Assembly: GCF_005887615.1 (NCBI RefSeq)
Contig: NZ_VANS01000001.1
Span: forward strand, 297,415-361,414
Direction of reading: 5' to 3'
DNA length: 64,000 bases
Source: Sulfitobacter sabulilitoris
GTDB taxonomy: Bacteria; Pseudomonadota; Alphaproteobacteria; Rhodobacterales; Rhodobacteraceae
In this document: positions 36,693 through 45,115 of the stretch, in pieces
Numbering within the stretch: position 1 is the first letter of the stretch
How the letters are laid out: every line of letters starts with the position of its first letter
The notes under the pieces: generated by a model
Told to the model about the DNA's origin: nothing
Databases searched by the model: none
Seen by the model: the letters and a program-made list of their open reading frames with translations, nothing else
Made by a program: the position numbers and the translations under genes

Positions 36693-37971
36693 ACTGAAGG
36701 AGGGAGAGCTTCTGGCTCTCCCTTTTTTGTTCGAGTTCTGGGCGATGGAACATCAGTTGCCGCCCGCCGGCAACTGGCGGACCTGGGTGATCATGGGTGG
36801 CCGCGGCGCGGGCAAGACGCGTGCCGGGGCGGAATGGGTGCGCGCGCAGGTCGAAGGGTCGAGGCCCTTCGACCCGGGGCGCGCGCGGCGGGTGGCGTTG
36901 GTGGGCGAGACGATCGATCAGGTGCGTGAGGTGATGATCTTTGGCGACAGCGGGATCCTTGCCTGTTCTCCGCCCGACCGCAGGCCGACGTGGGAAGCAT
37001 CGCGCAAACGGCTGGTATGGCCCAATGGCGCGGTGGCGACGGTGCATTCGGCGCATGACCCGGATGGTTTGCGGGGGCCGCAGTTCGATGCGGCATGGGT
37101 CGATGAGATGGCCAAGTGGAAGAAGGCGCAGGAGACCTGGGACCAGTTGCAGTTCGCGCTGCGGCTGGGCGACGATCCGCGCGTCTGCGTCACGACGACG
37201 CCGCGCAACGTGGGCGTTCTGAAAAAGGTGCTGGCGGCCTGTTCGACGGTCACGACCCATGCGCCGACCGAAGCCAATGCGGCCAATCTGGCGGCGTCGT
37301 TCCTCGAAGAGGTCCGGACCCGCTATGACGGCACGCGGTTGGGGCGGCAGGAGTTGGATGGCGTTCTGCTGGCCGATGCGGAAGGGGCATTGTGGACCAG
37401 TGCGGGAATGGAGGCCTGTCGAACCGACAAGACGCCGCACTTTGACCGGATCGTGGTGGCGGTGGATCCGTCCACGACCAGCGGGTCGACGTCCGACGAA
37501 TGTGGGATCGTGGTGGTCGGCGCGGTGACGCAAGGCCCGCCGCAGGATTGGCGCGCCGTGGTGCTGGCCGATTGCACGGTCCAGGGCGCCACGCCGACGG
37601 GCTGGGCCCGCGCGGCGATTGCGGCGATGGAAATGTACGGCGCGGACCGGCTGGTAGCGGAGGTCAACCAAGGCGGACAGATGGTTGCCGAGGTGATCCG
37701 CCAGATCGATCCGCTGGTGCCCTACAAGGGCGTGCACGCCAGCCGTGGAAAGGTCGCGCGGGCCGAGCCCGTGGCGGCCCTGTACGAGCAGGGGCGCGTG
37801 GCCCATGTCAGGGGGCTGGATGCGCTGGAGGATCAGATGTGCGCCATGACCGCGCGCGGTTTCGAGGGGGCCGGGTCGCCCGACCGGGTGGATGCGCTGG
37901 TCTGGGCGCTGCATGAGTTGCTGATCGAGCCCGCAGCGCATTGGCGCCGCCCGCAGGTGCGGTCGCTTTGA
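36556..37971 (+). CDS. GTA large terminase (g2)
   Basis: Packaging ATPase-nuclease, 471 residues from the TTG at 36556. The Walker A motif is GGRGAGKT (residues 81-88), Walker B is FDAAWVDEMAKW, and the RNase H-like nuclease has aspartates in AVDPSTTSGS and DRVDALVWALHEL. A GGAG seven bases before the TTG supports this start, which overlaps g1 by 137 bases in another frame; the first ATG (residue 64) would remove conserved N-terminal sequence. It pumps random host DNA into the head. Confidence 0.93.
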   Translation: MQSVGTKHQELPKGATLLTSIGQGLRSGASWIGSAAPHLQEQFLNELKEGELLALPFLFEFWAMEHQLPPAGNWRTWVIMGGRGAGKTRAGAEWVRAQVEGSRPFDPGRARRVALVGETIDQVREVMIFGDSGILACSPPDRRPTWEASRKRLVWPNGAVATVHSAHDPDGLRGPQFDAAWVDEMAKWKKAQETWDQLQFALRLGDDPRVCVTTTPRNVGVLKKVLAACSTVTTHAPTEANAANLAASFLEEVRTRYDGTRLGRQELDGVLLADAEGALWTSAGMEACRTDKTPHFDRIVVAVDPSTTSGSTSDECGIVVVGAVTQGPPQDWRAVVLADCTVQGATPTGWARAAIAAMEMYGADRLVAEVNQGGQMVAEVIRQIDPLVPYKGVHASRGKVARAEPVAALYEQGRVAHVRGLDALEDQMCAMTARGFEGAGSPDRVDALVWALHELLIEPAAHWRRPQVRSL

Positions 37972-38117
37972 GAGACCCGCGCGGGCGGTGAGCCCAAGGA
38001 TGGCGCTGGGGCGAGTGCCCTGATCCAGGACAATTGAGGCGACAGGACGGATCGCGCGGGAAGCAATGCCGCGTGACCCCGTTGGCGTGGCCGCGGAACA
38101 CATGAGGAGCGACAGAG

Positions 38118-39299
38118 ATGGTGTTTGATTTTCTAAAGCGCGGGGCACCGGTGGAGGTCCCGGAGCAAAAAGCCAGCGCGACCGGCCCGGTTGTGAGTTA
38201 CACGACCGCAGGCCGGGTGGCCTGGAGCCCGCGCGACGCGGTGTCGCTGACCCGGACGGGGTTTTCGGGCAACCCGGTGGGCTTTCGCTGCGTCAAGTTG
38301 ATCGCGGAGGCGGCGGCGGCGTTGCCGCTGGTGCTTCAGGATGCCGAGCGGCGCTATGACAGCCATCCGTTGTTGGCCCTGGTGCATCGCCCCAATCCGA
38401 TGCAGGGGCGGGCCGAATTGTTCGAGGCGCTTTATGCGCAGGTGCTGCTGTCGGGCAATGGATATGTGGAGGCGGTGGCCGGCGACGGCGACGTGCCGAC
38501 CGAGCTTCATGTGCTGCGGTCGGACCGGATGAGCGTGGTGCCGGGGGCCGATGGCTGGCCGGTGGCATATGACTATACTGTGGCCGGTCGCAAGCACCGG
38601 TTTGACATGGTGGGCGGGATCGGCGCCATCTGCCACATCAAGAGCTTTCATCCGCACGACGATCATTACGGGTTCAGCCCGATGCAGGCAGCGGCGATGG
38701 CGGTGGATGTGCACAACAGCGCCAGTCGCTGGTCCAAGGCGTTGCTGGACAATGCCGCGCGGCCTTCGGGGGCGATTGTCTATCGCGGCACCGACGCCCA
38801 GGGCGCGATGAGCACGGACCAATACGAGCGGCTGGTCAGCGAGATGGAGAGCCATCATCAGGGTGCGCGCAACGCCGGGCGTCCGATGCTGCTTGAGGGG
38901 GGGTTGGATTGGAAGCCGATGGGCTTTTCCCCCAGCGACATGGAGTTTCAAAAGACCAAGGAATCGGCGGCGCGCGAGATCGCTTTGGCCTTTGGCGTGC
39001 CGCCGATGCTGTTGGGGATCCAGGGGGATGCGACCTATGCGAATTACCAGGAGGCGCATCGCGCGTTCTACCGCCTGACGGTGCTGCCGTTGGCGACGCG
39101 GATCACGGCGGCACTGGCGCATTGGCTGGCGGGGCAGGGTCCGGGTGCGGGGTTGGATCTGAAGCCTGATCTGGACCAGGTTCCGGCCCTCGCGGCCGAG
39201 CGCGACGCGCAGTGGGGCCGGGTGGCACAGGCCGATTTTCTGACGCAGGCCGAAAAGCGCAGCCTGTTGGGATTGCCGGCGGTGAGCGACGATGCGTGA
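38118..39299 (+). CDS. GTA portal protein (g3)
   Basis: HK97-type portal protein, 393 residues, forming the dodecameric gate through which DNA enters the head. Recognisable blocks are GNPVGFRCVKLIAEAAAALPLVL, LFEALYAQVLLSGNGYVEAV, YGFSPMQAAAMAVDVHNSASRWSKALLDNAARPSGA and TKESAAREIALAFGVPPMLLGI. An ATGAGGAGCGACAGAG stretch gives a good ribosome site. It is separated from g2 by 146 bases and overlaps g3.5 by eight. Confidence 0.95.
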   Translation: MVFDFLKRGAPVEVPEQKASATGPVVSYTTAGRVAWSPRDAVSLTRTGFSGNPVGFRCVKLIAEAAAALPLVLQDAERRYDSHPLLALVHRPNPMQGRAELFEALYAQVLLSGNGYVEAVAGDGDVPTELHVLRSDRMSVVPGADGWPVAYDYTVAGRKHRFDMVGGIGAICHIKSFHPHDDHYGFSPMQAAAMAVDVHNSASRWSKALLDNAARPSGAIVYRGTDAQGAMSTDQYERLVSEMESHHQGARNAGRPMLLEGGLDWKPMGFSPSDMEFQKTKESAAREIALAFGVPPMLLGIQGDATYANYQEAHRAFYRLTVLPLATRITAALAHWLAGQGPGAGLDLKPDLDQVPALAAERDAQWGRVAQADFLTQAEKRSLLGLPAVSDDA

Positions 39300-39513
39300 G
39301 CCGTCGGTGGACCGGTTTCAATGCGCGCCGGGGCTTCGGTTGCAGGCGCATGAGCGGGTGAGCGAGATTCACAACGACAACCTGCTGCGGAGGCTCGACC
39401 GGGTGGAGGAGATGATGGAGCGGCTGGAGCGACGGTTGTGGCTGACGGTGTACGGCATCGTCGGAATGATCCTGGCCGAGGCGTTGCAGTCGTTTCTGGC
39501 GGCTGTCCCTTGA
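39292..39513 (+). CDS. GTA head formation protein (g3.5)
   Basis: 73-residue protein of the GTA head formation family (rcc01685-like). The N-terminal half is a coiled-coil-like helix (LLRRLDRVEEMMERLERRLW), the C-terminal half a single hydrophobic helix (LTVYGIVGMILAEALQSFLAAV). It overlaps the portal gene by eight bases and precedes the protease gene. Its exact role in head assembly is not settled. Confidence 0.85.
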   Translation: MREPSVDRFQCAPGLRLQAHERVSEIHNDNLLRRLDRVEEMMERLERRLWLTVYGIVGMILAEALQSFLAAVP

Positions 39514-39554
39514 CCGGATGGCGGAAGATTTCAACAATCTTGAGGAGTAAGGCG

Positions 39555-40130
39555 ATGGAGACGCAGTTGAGGCCCGGACCGGCGCCGGGCCTGGAGCACA
39601 AGTTTGCGCGGTTCGGCGAGGCCGTTGAGGTGACGGACGGCATCGTGATCAGCGGTTACGCGAGCCTGTTCGGTGCGCCCGACCAGGGCGGCGACGTGGT
39701 CGAGGCGGGTGCCTATGCTGCATCGCTCACGCGGTTGGCGAAGCGCGACGCGCGCGTCAAGATGCTGTGGCAGCATGATCCGGCGCAGCCCATCGGCATC
39801 TGGGACGAGGTGCGCGAGGACGCACGCGGTCTGTGGGTCAAGGGCCGCCTGCTGGATTGCGTGGCGAAGGGTCGGGAGGCGGCCGCGCTGATTGCGGCGG
39901 GCGCCATCGACGGGCTTTCGATCGGCTATCGCACCGTGCGGGCCAGCAAGAACACCAAGGGCCAGCGGCTCTTGACGGAACTGGAGCTTTGGGAGGTGTC
40001 GCTGGTGACCTTTCCGATGTTGCCCAGTGCGCGGGTCGCGGCCAAATCGGGTGATGCCGATCTGGATGCGGCCTTGCGCGACATGGCGGCGGCCTTTGAG
40101 GGCGCGCGCGCTGATCTGGCGCGTCGCTGA
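39555..40130 (+). CDS. GTA prohead protease (g4)
   Basis: HK97-family maturation protease, 191 residues, that trims the capsid protein. Visible are ISGYASLFGAPDQGGDVVEAGAY, MLWQHDPAQPIGIWDEV with the catalytic His, and the serine motif DGLSIGYRTVRA with the late ELWEVSLVTFPMLPSARV. The start at 39555 follows TGAGGAGTAAGG. It lies immediately before the capsid gene, as in phage HK97. Confidence 0.95.
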   Translation: METQLRPGPAPGLEHKFARFGEAVEVTDGIVISGYASLFGAPDQGGDVVEAGAYAASLTRLAKRDARVKMLWQHDPAQPIGIWDEVREDARGLWVKGRLLDCVAKGREAAALIAAGAIDGLSIGYRTVRASKNTKGQRLLTELELWEVSLVTFPMLPSARVAAKSGDADLDAALRDMAAAFEGARADLARR

Positions 40131-40166
40131 GACGGCCATTCATCCACAGGAAACGAGGATTTGCGC

Positions 40167-41345
40167 ATGAGCAAGACCGAGGCGAAGGCCCGGAGCGGGG
40201 AAGATCTGTCTCCGGCGGAAGAGGTCAAACGGGCGGTCACGGGCTTTGTCCGTGATTTCAAGACCTTCCAAGACGAATTCGACATCAAACTGCAACAAAC
40301 AGAAGAGCGACTGATCATGCTGGACCGAAAGACACAGACCCCTGCACGCATGCCCCTGGCCGGGGCGACCGACGTGGGTGCGCCACACCAAAAGGCCTTC
40401 AACGCCTACCTGCGGTCGGGCGATGACGACGGCCTTCGCGGCCTTGAAGTGGAGGTGAAATCCCTCTCCACGGCGGTCAATTCCGATGGCGGTTACCTGG
40501 TCGATCCGCAGACGGCGGACCGGGTCAAGTCGGTGCTGAATTCCACCGCGTCGATCCGGTCGATCGCCAGCGTGGTGAATGTCGAGGCGACGTCCTATGA
40601 TGTTCTGGTCGATCATTCGGATGTCTCCACCGGCTGGGCGACCGAAAGCAGCACGATCGGCGAAAGCGACACGCCGCAGATCGACCGCATCACCGTGCCG
40701 CTGCATGAGCTGAGCGCGCTGCCCAAGGCAAGCCAGCGCTTGCTGGACGACAGCGCGTTCGACATCGAGGGCTGGCTGGCCAGCCGGATCGCGGACAAGT
40801 TCGCCCGCGCCGAGGCATCGGCCTTTGTCGGCGGCGACGGCATCGACAAGCCCAAGGGGTTCCTGACGCATACGAGCGTGGACAACGATGTCTGGGTCTG
40901 GGGTAACCTGGGCTATGTGCCCAGCGGCGTGGATGGCGATGTGACGCCCGAGGCGATCATCGACACGGTCTATGCGCTTGGCGCGCAGTATCGGGCCAAC
41001 GCCACCTTCGTGATGAATTCCAAGACCGCCGGGCTGGTGCGCAAGCTCAAGGACAACGATGGCCGTTTCCTGTGGTCCGACGGTCTGGCGGCGGCCGAGC
41101 CCGCGCGTCTGATGGGGTATCCGGTGCTGATCGCCGAGGACATGCCCGACGTGGCCAGCAATGCCACGGCGATCGCTTTCGGTGATTTCGCCGCTGGCTA
41201 TACCGTCGCGGAGCGCCCTGATCTGCGTATTCTGCGCGATCCCTTCAGCGCCAAGCCGCATGTCCTGTTCTATGCCACCAAGCGCGTGGGCGGTGACGTC
41301 AGCGATTTCGCAGCGATCAAGCTGCTGAAATTCGGCCTCTCCTAA
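40167..41345 (+). CDS. GTA major capsid protein (g5)
   Basis: HK97-fold major capsid protein, 392 residues. The first 65 or so residues (FVRDFKTFQDEFDIKLQQTEERLIML) form a helical scaffold domain probably removed by the g4 protease near the PARMPLAGATD segment. The mature part has the fold's markers SDGGYLVDPQTADRV, GWATESSTIGESDTPQIDRI, the E-loop region and GDFAAGYTVAERPDLRILRDPF. The ATG at 40167 is used; a TTG lies two codons upstream. A strong hairpin follows in the 162-base gap before g6. Confidence 0.96.
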   Translation: MSKTEAKARSGEDLSPAEEVKRAVTGFVRDFKTFQDEFDIKLQQTEERLIMLDRKTQTPARMPLAGATDVGAPHQKAFNAYLRSGDDDGLRGLEVEVKSLSTAVNSDGGYLVDPQTADRVKSVLNSTASIRSIASVVNVEATSYDVLVDHSDVSTGWATESSTIGESDTPQIDRITVPLHELSALPKASQRLLDDSAFDIEGWLASRIADKFARAEASAFVGGDGIDKPKGFLTHTSVDNDVWVWGNLGYVPSGVDGDVTPEAIIDTVYALGAQYRANATFVMNSKTAGLVRKLKDNDGRFLWSDGLAAAEPARLMGYPVLIAEDMPDVASNATAIAFGDFAAGYTVAERPDLRILRDPFSAKPHVLFYATKRVGGDVSDFAAIKLLKFGLS

Positions 41346-41359
41346 CCGGAGGCGTCGAT

Positions 41360-41388
41360 CCGGGCATGAGGCGTCCCCTCGTGCCCGG
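41360..41388 (+). repeat. Hairpin just downstream of the capsid gene
   Basis: CCGGGCATGAGG (41360-41371) pairs over 12 bases, one G-T wobble, with CCTCGTGCCCGG (41377-41388) around CGTCC. It lies 14 bases after the capsid stop with no T-run. It may stabilise the head-gene part of the operon mRNA and raise capsid output. Confidence 0.6.
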
Positions 41389-41507
41389 CCGGGCGCGCAC
41401 CGCAAACCGCCCGCATTGTCTAGCTGCTCCCCTCCGACCGAGCAATGTGGGCGGGTGCGCGTCCGGATCCTGCATCCCGCGGGGGGACGGAATTTTGGAG
41501 ATGTTCC

Positions 41508-42107
41508 ATGATGTTGATCGAAGAGACCACGGTGCCGGATGGAGCACTTCCGGTTGAAGATTTAAAAGCGCATCTGCGGCTGGGTACGAGTTTTGGCACC
41601 GATACGGTGCAGGACGGTGTGCTGAGCGGCTTTCTACGGGCCGCGATGGCGGCGATCGAGGCGCGCAGCGGCAAGGTGTTGTTGCGACGCGATTTCAGCC
41701 TGTCGCTGAGTTTCTGGCGGGATCGCGCTGGCCAGTCGTTGCCGGTGGCGCCGGTCGTTGCGGTGGCGGATCTGACGCTGGTGGATCGCAGCGGGGCCGA
41801 GACACAGATCGCGCCCGCTGCCTATTGGCTGGAACGCGATGTGCAGCGGCCACGGCTGCGGCCGACCGGGTCGTGCCTGCCGGCCATCCCCAGTGGCGGA
41901 TCGGTGCAGATCGCCTTTGAGGCGGGCTATGCCGCGGCCTGGACGAATTTGCCCTCCGACCTCAAGCAGGCGGTGCTGATGCTGGCGGCGCATTATTACG
42001 AATACCGCAACGACACGGGGCTAAGCGAGGGGTGCATGCCTTTTGGCGTCAGCAGCTTGATCGAGCGCTACAAGGTCGTGCGCATGGGCTTTGGGGCGGT
42101 GCGATGA
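41508..42107 (+). CDS. GTA head-tail connector (g6)
   Basis: 199-residue phage-like head-tail connector (adaptor) protein. It carries an N-terminal helix set (LKAHLRLGTSFGTDTVQDGVLSGFLRAAMAAIEARSGK), a strand-rich middle and a C-terminal helical end (LKQAVLMLAAHYYEYRNDTGL). It is preceded by TTGGAG and starts with ATGATG, so the second ATG (41511) is possible. Its stop overlaps the g7 start (ATGA). Confidence 0.88.
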   Translation: MMLIEETTVPDGALPVEDLKAHLRLGTSFGTDTVQDGVLSGFLRAAMAAIEARSGKVLLRRDFSLSLSFWRDRAGQSLPVAPVVAVADLTLVDRSGAETQIAPAAYWLERDVQRPRLRPTGSCLPAIPSGGSVQIAFEAGYAAAWTNLPSDLKQAVLMLAAHYYEYRNDTGLSEGCMPFGVSSLIERYKVVRMGFGAVR

Positions 42108-42442
42108 CGGTGCCGCGTCTGGACCGCCCTTTGGTATTGGAAGCCCCGCAGCGCGTGGCCGACGGGGCGGGCGGGTTCGTCGAAGTCTGGCAACCTCTGG
42201 GCACGCTGTGGGCAGGGGTGGAGACCCGGACCGGGCGCGAGCGGATTGAAGCGCGCGCGCCCGTGTCCGCCATGCGTTACCGGATCACTGTGCGCGGCGC
42301 GCTGGTGGGAAGCCCGCAGCGGCCCCAGCCACAGCAGCGGTTTCGCGACGGTCCGCGCGTCTATGTGATCGAGGCCGTGGCCGAGGCCGACAGCCAGGGC
42401 CGCTATCTGATCTGCTTTGCCGATGAGGAGGTGGCGGTATGA
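42104..42442 (+). CDS. GTA head closure (stopper) protein (g7)
   Basis: 112-residue small beta-barrel head-closure protein of the phage SPP1 gp16 type. Characteristic blocks are GAGGFVEVWQPLGTLWAGVETRTGRE and YRITVRGALVGSPQRPQPQQRF. It sits between connector and tail terminator, overlapping both by four bases, so the connector genes are translated as one coupled set. Confidence 0.85.
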   Translation: MTVPRLDRPLVLEAPQRVADGAGGFVEVWQPLGTLWAGVETRTGRERIEARAPVSAMRYRITVRGALVGSPQRPQPQQRFRDGPRVYVIEAVAEADSQGRYLICFADEEVAV

Positions 42443-42849
42443 GCTATGGAACCGCAGGTGCGCTGCAAAGCGCAATTTATGGCGCTTTGGTGGCCGATGC
42501 GGCGCTGGATGCGCTGGTGTCGGGTGCGATCTATGACGCGGTGCCCAGCGGCACGCTGCCGGAGACCTACGTAAGTCTTGGGCGCGAGACGGCGCGCGAT
42601 GCGTCGGACAAGTCCGGCACCGGGGCGGTGCACCAGGTCGATGTGGTTGTCATCACCTCGGTGCCCGGATTTGCGGGGGCCAAGGCTGTCGCGGCGGCGG
42701 TGTCGGACGTGCTGCATGACGCCGACCTGGTGTTGAGCCGGGGCCGGCTGGTGTCGCTGCGGTTCGAGCGGGCACAGGCGCGGCGGATCGAGCAAGGCAC
42801 GGGGCGCGAGATCGTTTTGCGGTTCCGCGCCCGCGTCGAAGACGAATAA
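42439..42849 (+). CDS. GTA tail terminator (g8, DUF3168)
   Basis: 136-residue protein of the DUF3168 family, equivalent to the tail-completion protein that joins the tube to the head. Seen are LQSAIYGALVADAALDALVSGAIYDAVP, the ETYVSLGRETARDASD loop and DVLHDADLVLSRGRLVSLRFERAQARRI. It overlaps g7 by four bases and precedes the tail-tube gene. Confidence 0.9.
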   Translation: MSYGTAGALQSAIYGALVADAALDALVSGAIYDAVPSGTLPETYVSLGRETARDASDKSGTGAVHQVDVVVITSVPGFAGAKAVAAAVSDVLHDADLVLSRGRLVSLRFERAQARRIEQGTGREIVLRFRARVEDE

Positions 42850-42875
42850 CCCCTTTCAGATACAGGAGAATACGA

Positions 42876-43289
42876 ATGGGTGCCCAGAACGGAAAAGACC
42901 TTTTGATCAAGGTCGACATGGCCACGGATGGCCAGTTTCAGACGATTGCGGGCCTGCGGGCCACGCGGGTGAGTTTCAACGCCGAGACGGTGGATGTCAC
43001 ATCGCTGGAGAGCCAGGGGGGATGGCGTGAACTGCTGTCGGGGGCAGGGGTGCGATCCGTCGCGATTTCGGGTTCTGGCGTGTTCAAGGATGAAGGCACG
43101 GACGAACGGACGCGGCAGTTGTTCTTTGACGGCGAAACCCCGGATTTCCAGGTGGTCATACCGGATTTCGGCATTGTCGAGGGGCCATTTCAGGTCACGG
43201 CGATCGAGTATTCGGGCAGCCACAACGGCGAGGCGACCTATGAGCTGAGTCTGGCCAGCGCCGGGGCGCTGACCTTTACGGTGCTGTAG
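42876..43289 (+). CDS. GTA major tail (tube) protein (g9)
   Basis: 137-residue major tail protein of the TP901-1 family. The start MGAQNGKDLLIKVDM, the VSFNAETVDVTSLESQGGWRELL stretch and the strands VAISGSGVFKDEGTDE and VTAIEYSGSHNGEATYEL are typical. An ACAGGAG ribosome site precedes the ATG at 42876. It is made in many copies per particle and lies before the tail-tube chaperone genes. Confidence 0.93.
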   Translation: MGAQNGKDLLIKVDMATDGQFQTIAGLRATRVSFNAETVDVTSLESQGGWRELLSGAGVRSVAISGSGVFKDEGTDERTRQLFFDGETPDFQVVIPDFGIVEGPFQVTAIEYSGSHNGEATYELSLASAGALTFTVL

Positions 43290-43293
43290 AGCC

Positions 43294-43608
43294 ATGAGCA
43301 ATCCTTGGAGGGGAGATGTGACGCTGGTCATCGATGGCCAGCGTCATGTGTTGCGCTTGACCCTGGGCGCATTGGCGGAGTTGGAAGCCGCGCTGGAGAC
43401 CGACACGCTGGTGGCGCTGGTGCAGCGGTTCGAGGGCAACGGCTTTGCCACCCGCGACGTGCTGGCGTTGTTGCAGGCAGGGCTGTCGGGGGGGCAGTGC
43501 AACCTGTCGCCAGACGCCCTGCTGCATGGGCAGATCGAAGGCGGGCCGATGGCCGCCGCGCGCGCGGCGGCGGAATTGCTCGCGCGGGCCTTCATGTTGC
43601 CGGAATGA
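43294..43608 (+). CDS. GTA tail chaperone, gene transfer agent family protein (g10)
   Basis: 104-residue protein of the gene-transfer-agent family whose position corresponds to tail-assembly chaperone G of phages. Blocks include VLRLTLGALAELEAALETDTLVALVQRFEGNGF and MAAARAAAELLARAFMLPE. It starts four bases after g9 and overlaps the g10.1 start (ATGA). In many phages this pair is made by a programmed frameshift, but here the second protein has its own start. Confidence 0.85.
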   Translation: MSNPWRGDVTLVIDGQRHVLRLTLGALAELEAALETDTLVALVQRFEGNGFATRDVLALLQAGLSGGQCNLSPDALLHGQIEGGPMAAARAAAELLARAFMLPE

Positions 43609-43808
43609 GCGTTGGCATGGATTGGCGTGCCTTGATGCAGGTCGGATTGCGGGGGCTGGGGTTGTCGCCCGACGCGTTTTGGGCGCTGACGCCCGCGGAA
43701 TTGCAACTGATGCTGGGCGACGACCGCGCGCAGGGGCCGCTGCTGGCAGACGGGCTGGAGGCGCTGATGGCGGCCTATCCCGACAATAGCGAAGGAAACC
43801 GGACATGA
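43605..43808 (+). CDS. GTA tail assembly chaperone (g10.1)
   Basis: 67-residue phage tail assembly chaperone (rcc01693-like), with DWRALMQVGLRGLGLSPDAFWALTPAELQLML, the usual family block. It overlaps g10 upstream and the tape measure gene downstream by four bases each. The first ATG (43605) or the fifth codon (M) may be the start. It presumably helps fold and load the tape measure protein. Confidence 0.85.
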   Translation: MSVGMDWRALMQVGLRGLGLSPDAFWALTPAELQLMLGDDRAQGPLLADGLEALMAAYPDNSEGNRT

Positions 43809-44464
43809 TGGACGATGCGAATTTCAACGAACTTGAGGAGCAGGCCGGCAGCCTGAACCAGACGCTTGGGCAGACAACGAACCTGGTGTCGGGCTTTGAC
43901 GGGGAATTGCGCCGGATGCGGGTTTCGCTGGAGGCGACCCACAAGGATGTGCGGGTGCTGGAGCGCGGTTTGTCGCGCGGGTTGCGCCGGGCCTTTGACG
44001 GTGTGGTGTTCGATGGGCTGAAGTTGTCGGACGCACTGAGCACGGTCGCGCAGAGCATGATCAACACCACCTACAACGCCGCGATCCGACCGATCACGAA
44101 CCATATGGGCGGGTTGATCAGTCAGGGGGTGAACGGGCTGGTGCAGGGTATTTTGCCTTTTGCGCAGGGGGCGCCGTTCAGCCAGGGCCGCGTGATGCCG
44201 TTTGCCAGCGGCGGAATCGTCAGCGGTGCCACGCCCTTCGGCATGCGGGGCGGCATGGGCGTGATGGGCGAAGCGGGACCGGAGGCGATCATGCCGTTGG
44301 CGCGGGGGCCCGATGGGCAACTTGGCGTGAGGACCGCGGGCGGGAGGGGATCCACGATCGTGATGAACATCACGACGCCGGACGTCGCCGGGTTTCAGCG
44401 CAGCCGCGGCCAGATCGCCGCACAGATGACGCGGGCGCTGAGCCAGGGTCAGCGCAATCGCTAA
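43805..44464 (+). CDS. GTA tail tape measure protein (g11)
   Basis: 219-residue tape measure, whose length sets the short GTA tail. The first third is a heptad-like helix (ELEEQAGSLNQTLGQTTNLV), the middle has a hydrophobic stretch (INTTYNAAIRPITNHMGGLISQGVNGLVQGIL), and the end carries GGIVSGATPFGM and GEAGPEAIMPLARG, a segment typical of phage tape measures. The size is much smaller than in phages and matches the RcGTA form. Confidence 0.92.
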   Translation: MMDDANFNELEEQAGSLNQTLGQTTNLVSGFDGELRRMRVSLEATHKDVRVLERGLSRGLRRAFDGVVFDGLKLSDALSTVAQSMINTTYNAAIRPITNHMGGLISQGVNGLVQGILPFAQGAPFSQGRVMPFASGGIVSGATPFGMRGGMGVMGEAGPEAIMPLARGPDGQLGVRTAGGRGSTIVMNITTPDVAGFQRSRGQIAAQMTRALSQGQRNR

Positions 44465-44482
44465 ACATAGGGGAGCACTCAC

Positions 44483-45115
44483 ATGCAATTTCATGAAGTC
44501 AGATTTCCGGCCTCGCTGAGTTTCGGGTCGGTGGGCGGCCCGGAGCGGCGCACGGATATCGTCACGCTGACCAACGGGTTCGAGGAACGCAACACGCCTT
44601 GGGCGCATTCGCGTCGCCGCTATGACGCGGGACTGGGAATGCGGTCTCTGGACGATGTCGAAGTGCTGATTGCGTTCTTCGAGGCGCGGTACGGCCAGAT
44701 GTATGGCTTTCGCTGGAAGGATTGGTCGGATTACCGATCGGGCACCGCCACTGGTGACATCGCGTTTTTCGATCAGGTGATCGCGGTGGGGGACGGCGTG
44801 ACGCGCGCCTATCCGCTGGTCAAGACTTATCGGTCGGGCGTGCACACCTATGTACGACCCGTCACCAAACCGGTGGCGGGCACTGTTCGCGTAGGCGTGG
44901 AGCAGGACGAGCTTCAGGAAGGGATCGATTATGAGATCGATGTGACCACCGGCATCGTCAGCTTTTCGCATCCACCCGATCCCGAGATGCAGATCCTGGC
45001 AGGGTTCGAATTTGACGTGCCGGTGCGGTTTGACACGGACCGTATTCAGACCAGCGTCGCCAGTTTTCGCGCGGGCGAGGTGCCGAACGTGCCGATCGTG
45101 GAGGTCCGGGTCTGA
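44483..45115 (+). CDS. GTA distal tail protein (g12, DUF2460)
   Basis: 210-residue baseplate protein of the DUF2460 family. The signatures are FHEVRFPASLSFGSVGGPERRTDIVTL, WAHSRRRYDAGLGMRSLDDVEVLIAFFEARYGQMYGFRWKDWSDY and the C-terminal RIQTSVASFRAGEVPNVPIVEVRV. It forms the ring at the end of the tail. It overlaps g13 by one base (TGATG). Confidence 0.95.
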   Translation: MQFHEVRFPASLSFGSVGGPERRTDIVTLTNGFEERNTPWAHSRRRYDAGLGMRSLDDVEVLIAFFEARYGQMYGFRWKDWSDYRSGTATGDIAFFDQVIAVGDGVTRAYPLVKTYRSGVHTYVRPVTKPVAGTVRVGVEQDELQEGIDYEIDVTTGIVSFSHPPDPEMQILAGFEFDVPVRFDTDRIQTSVASFRAGEVPNVPIVEVRV

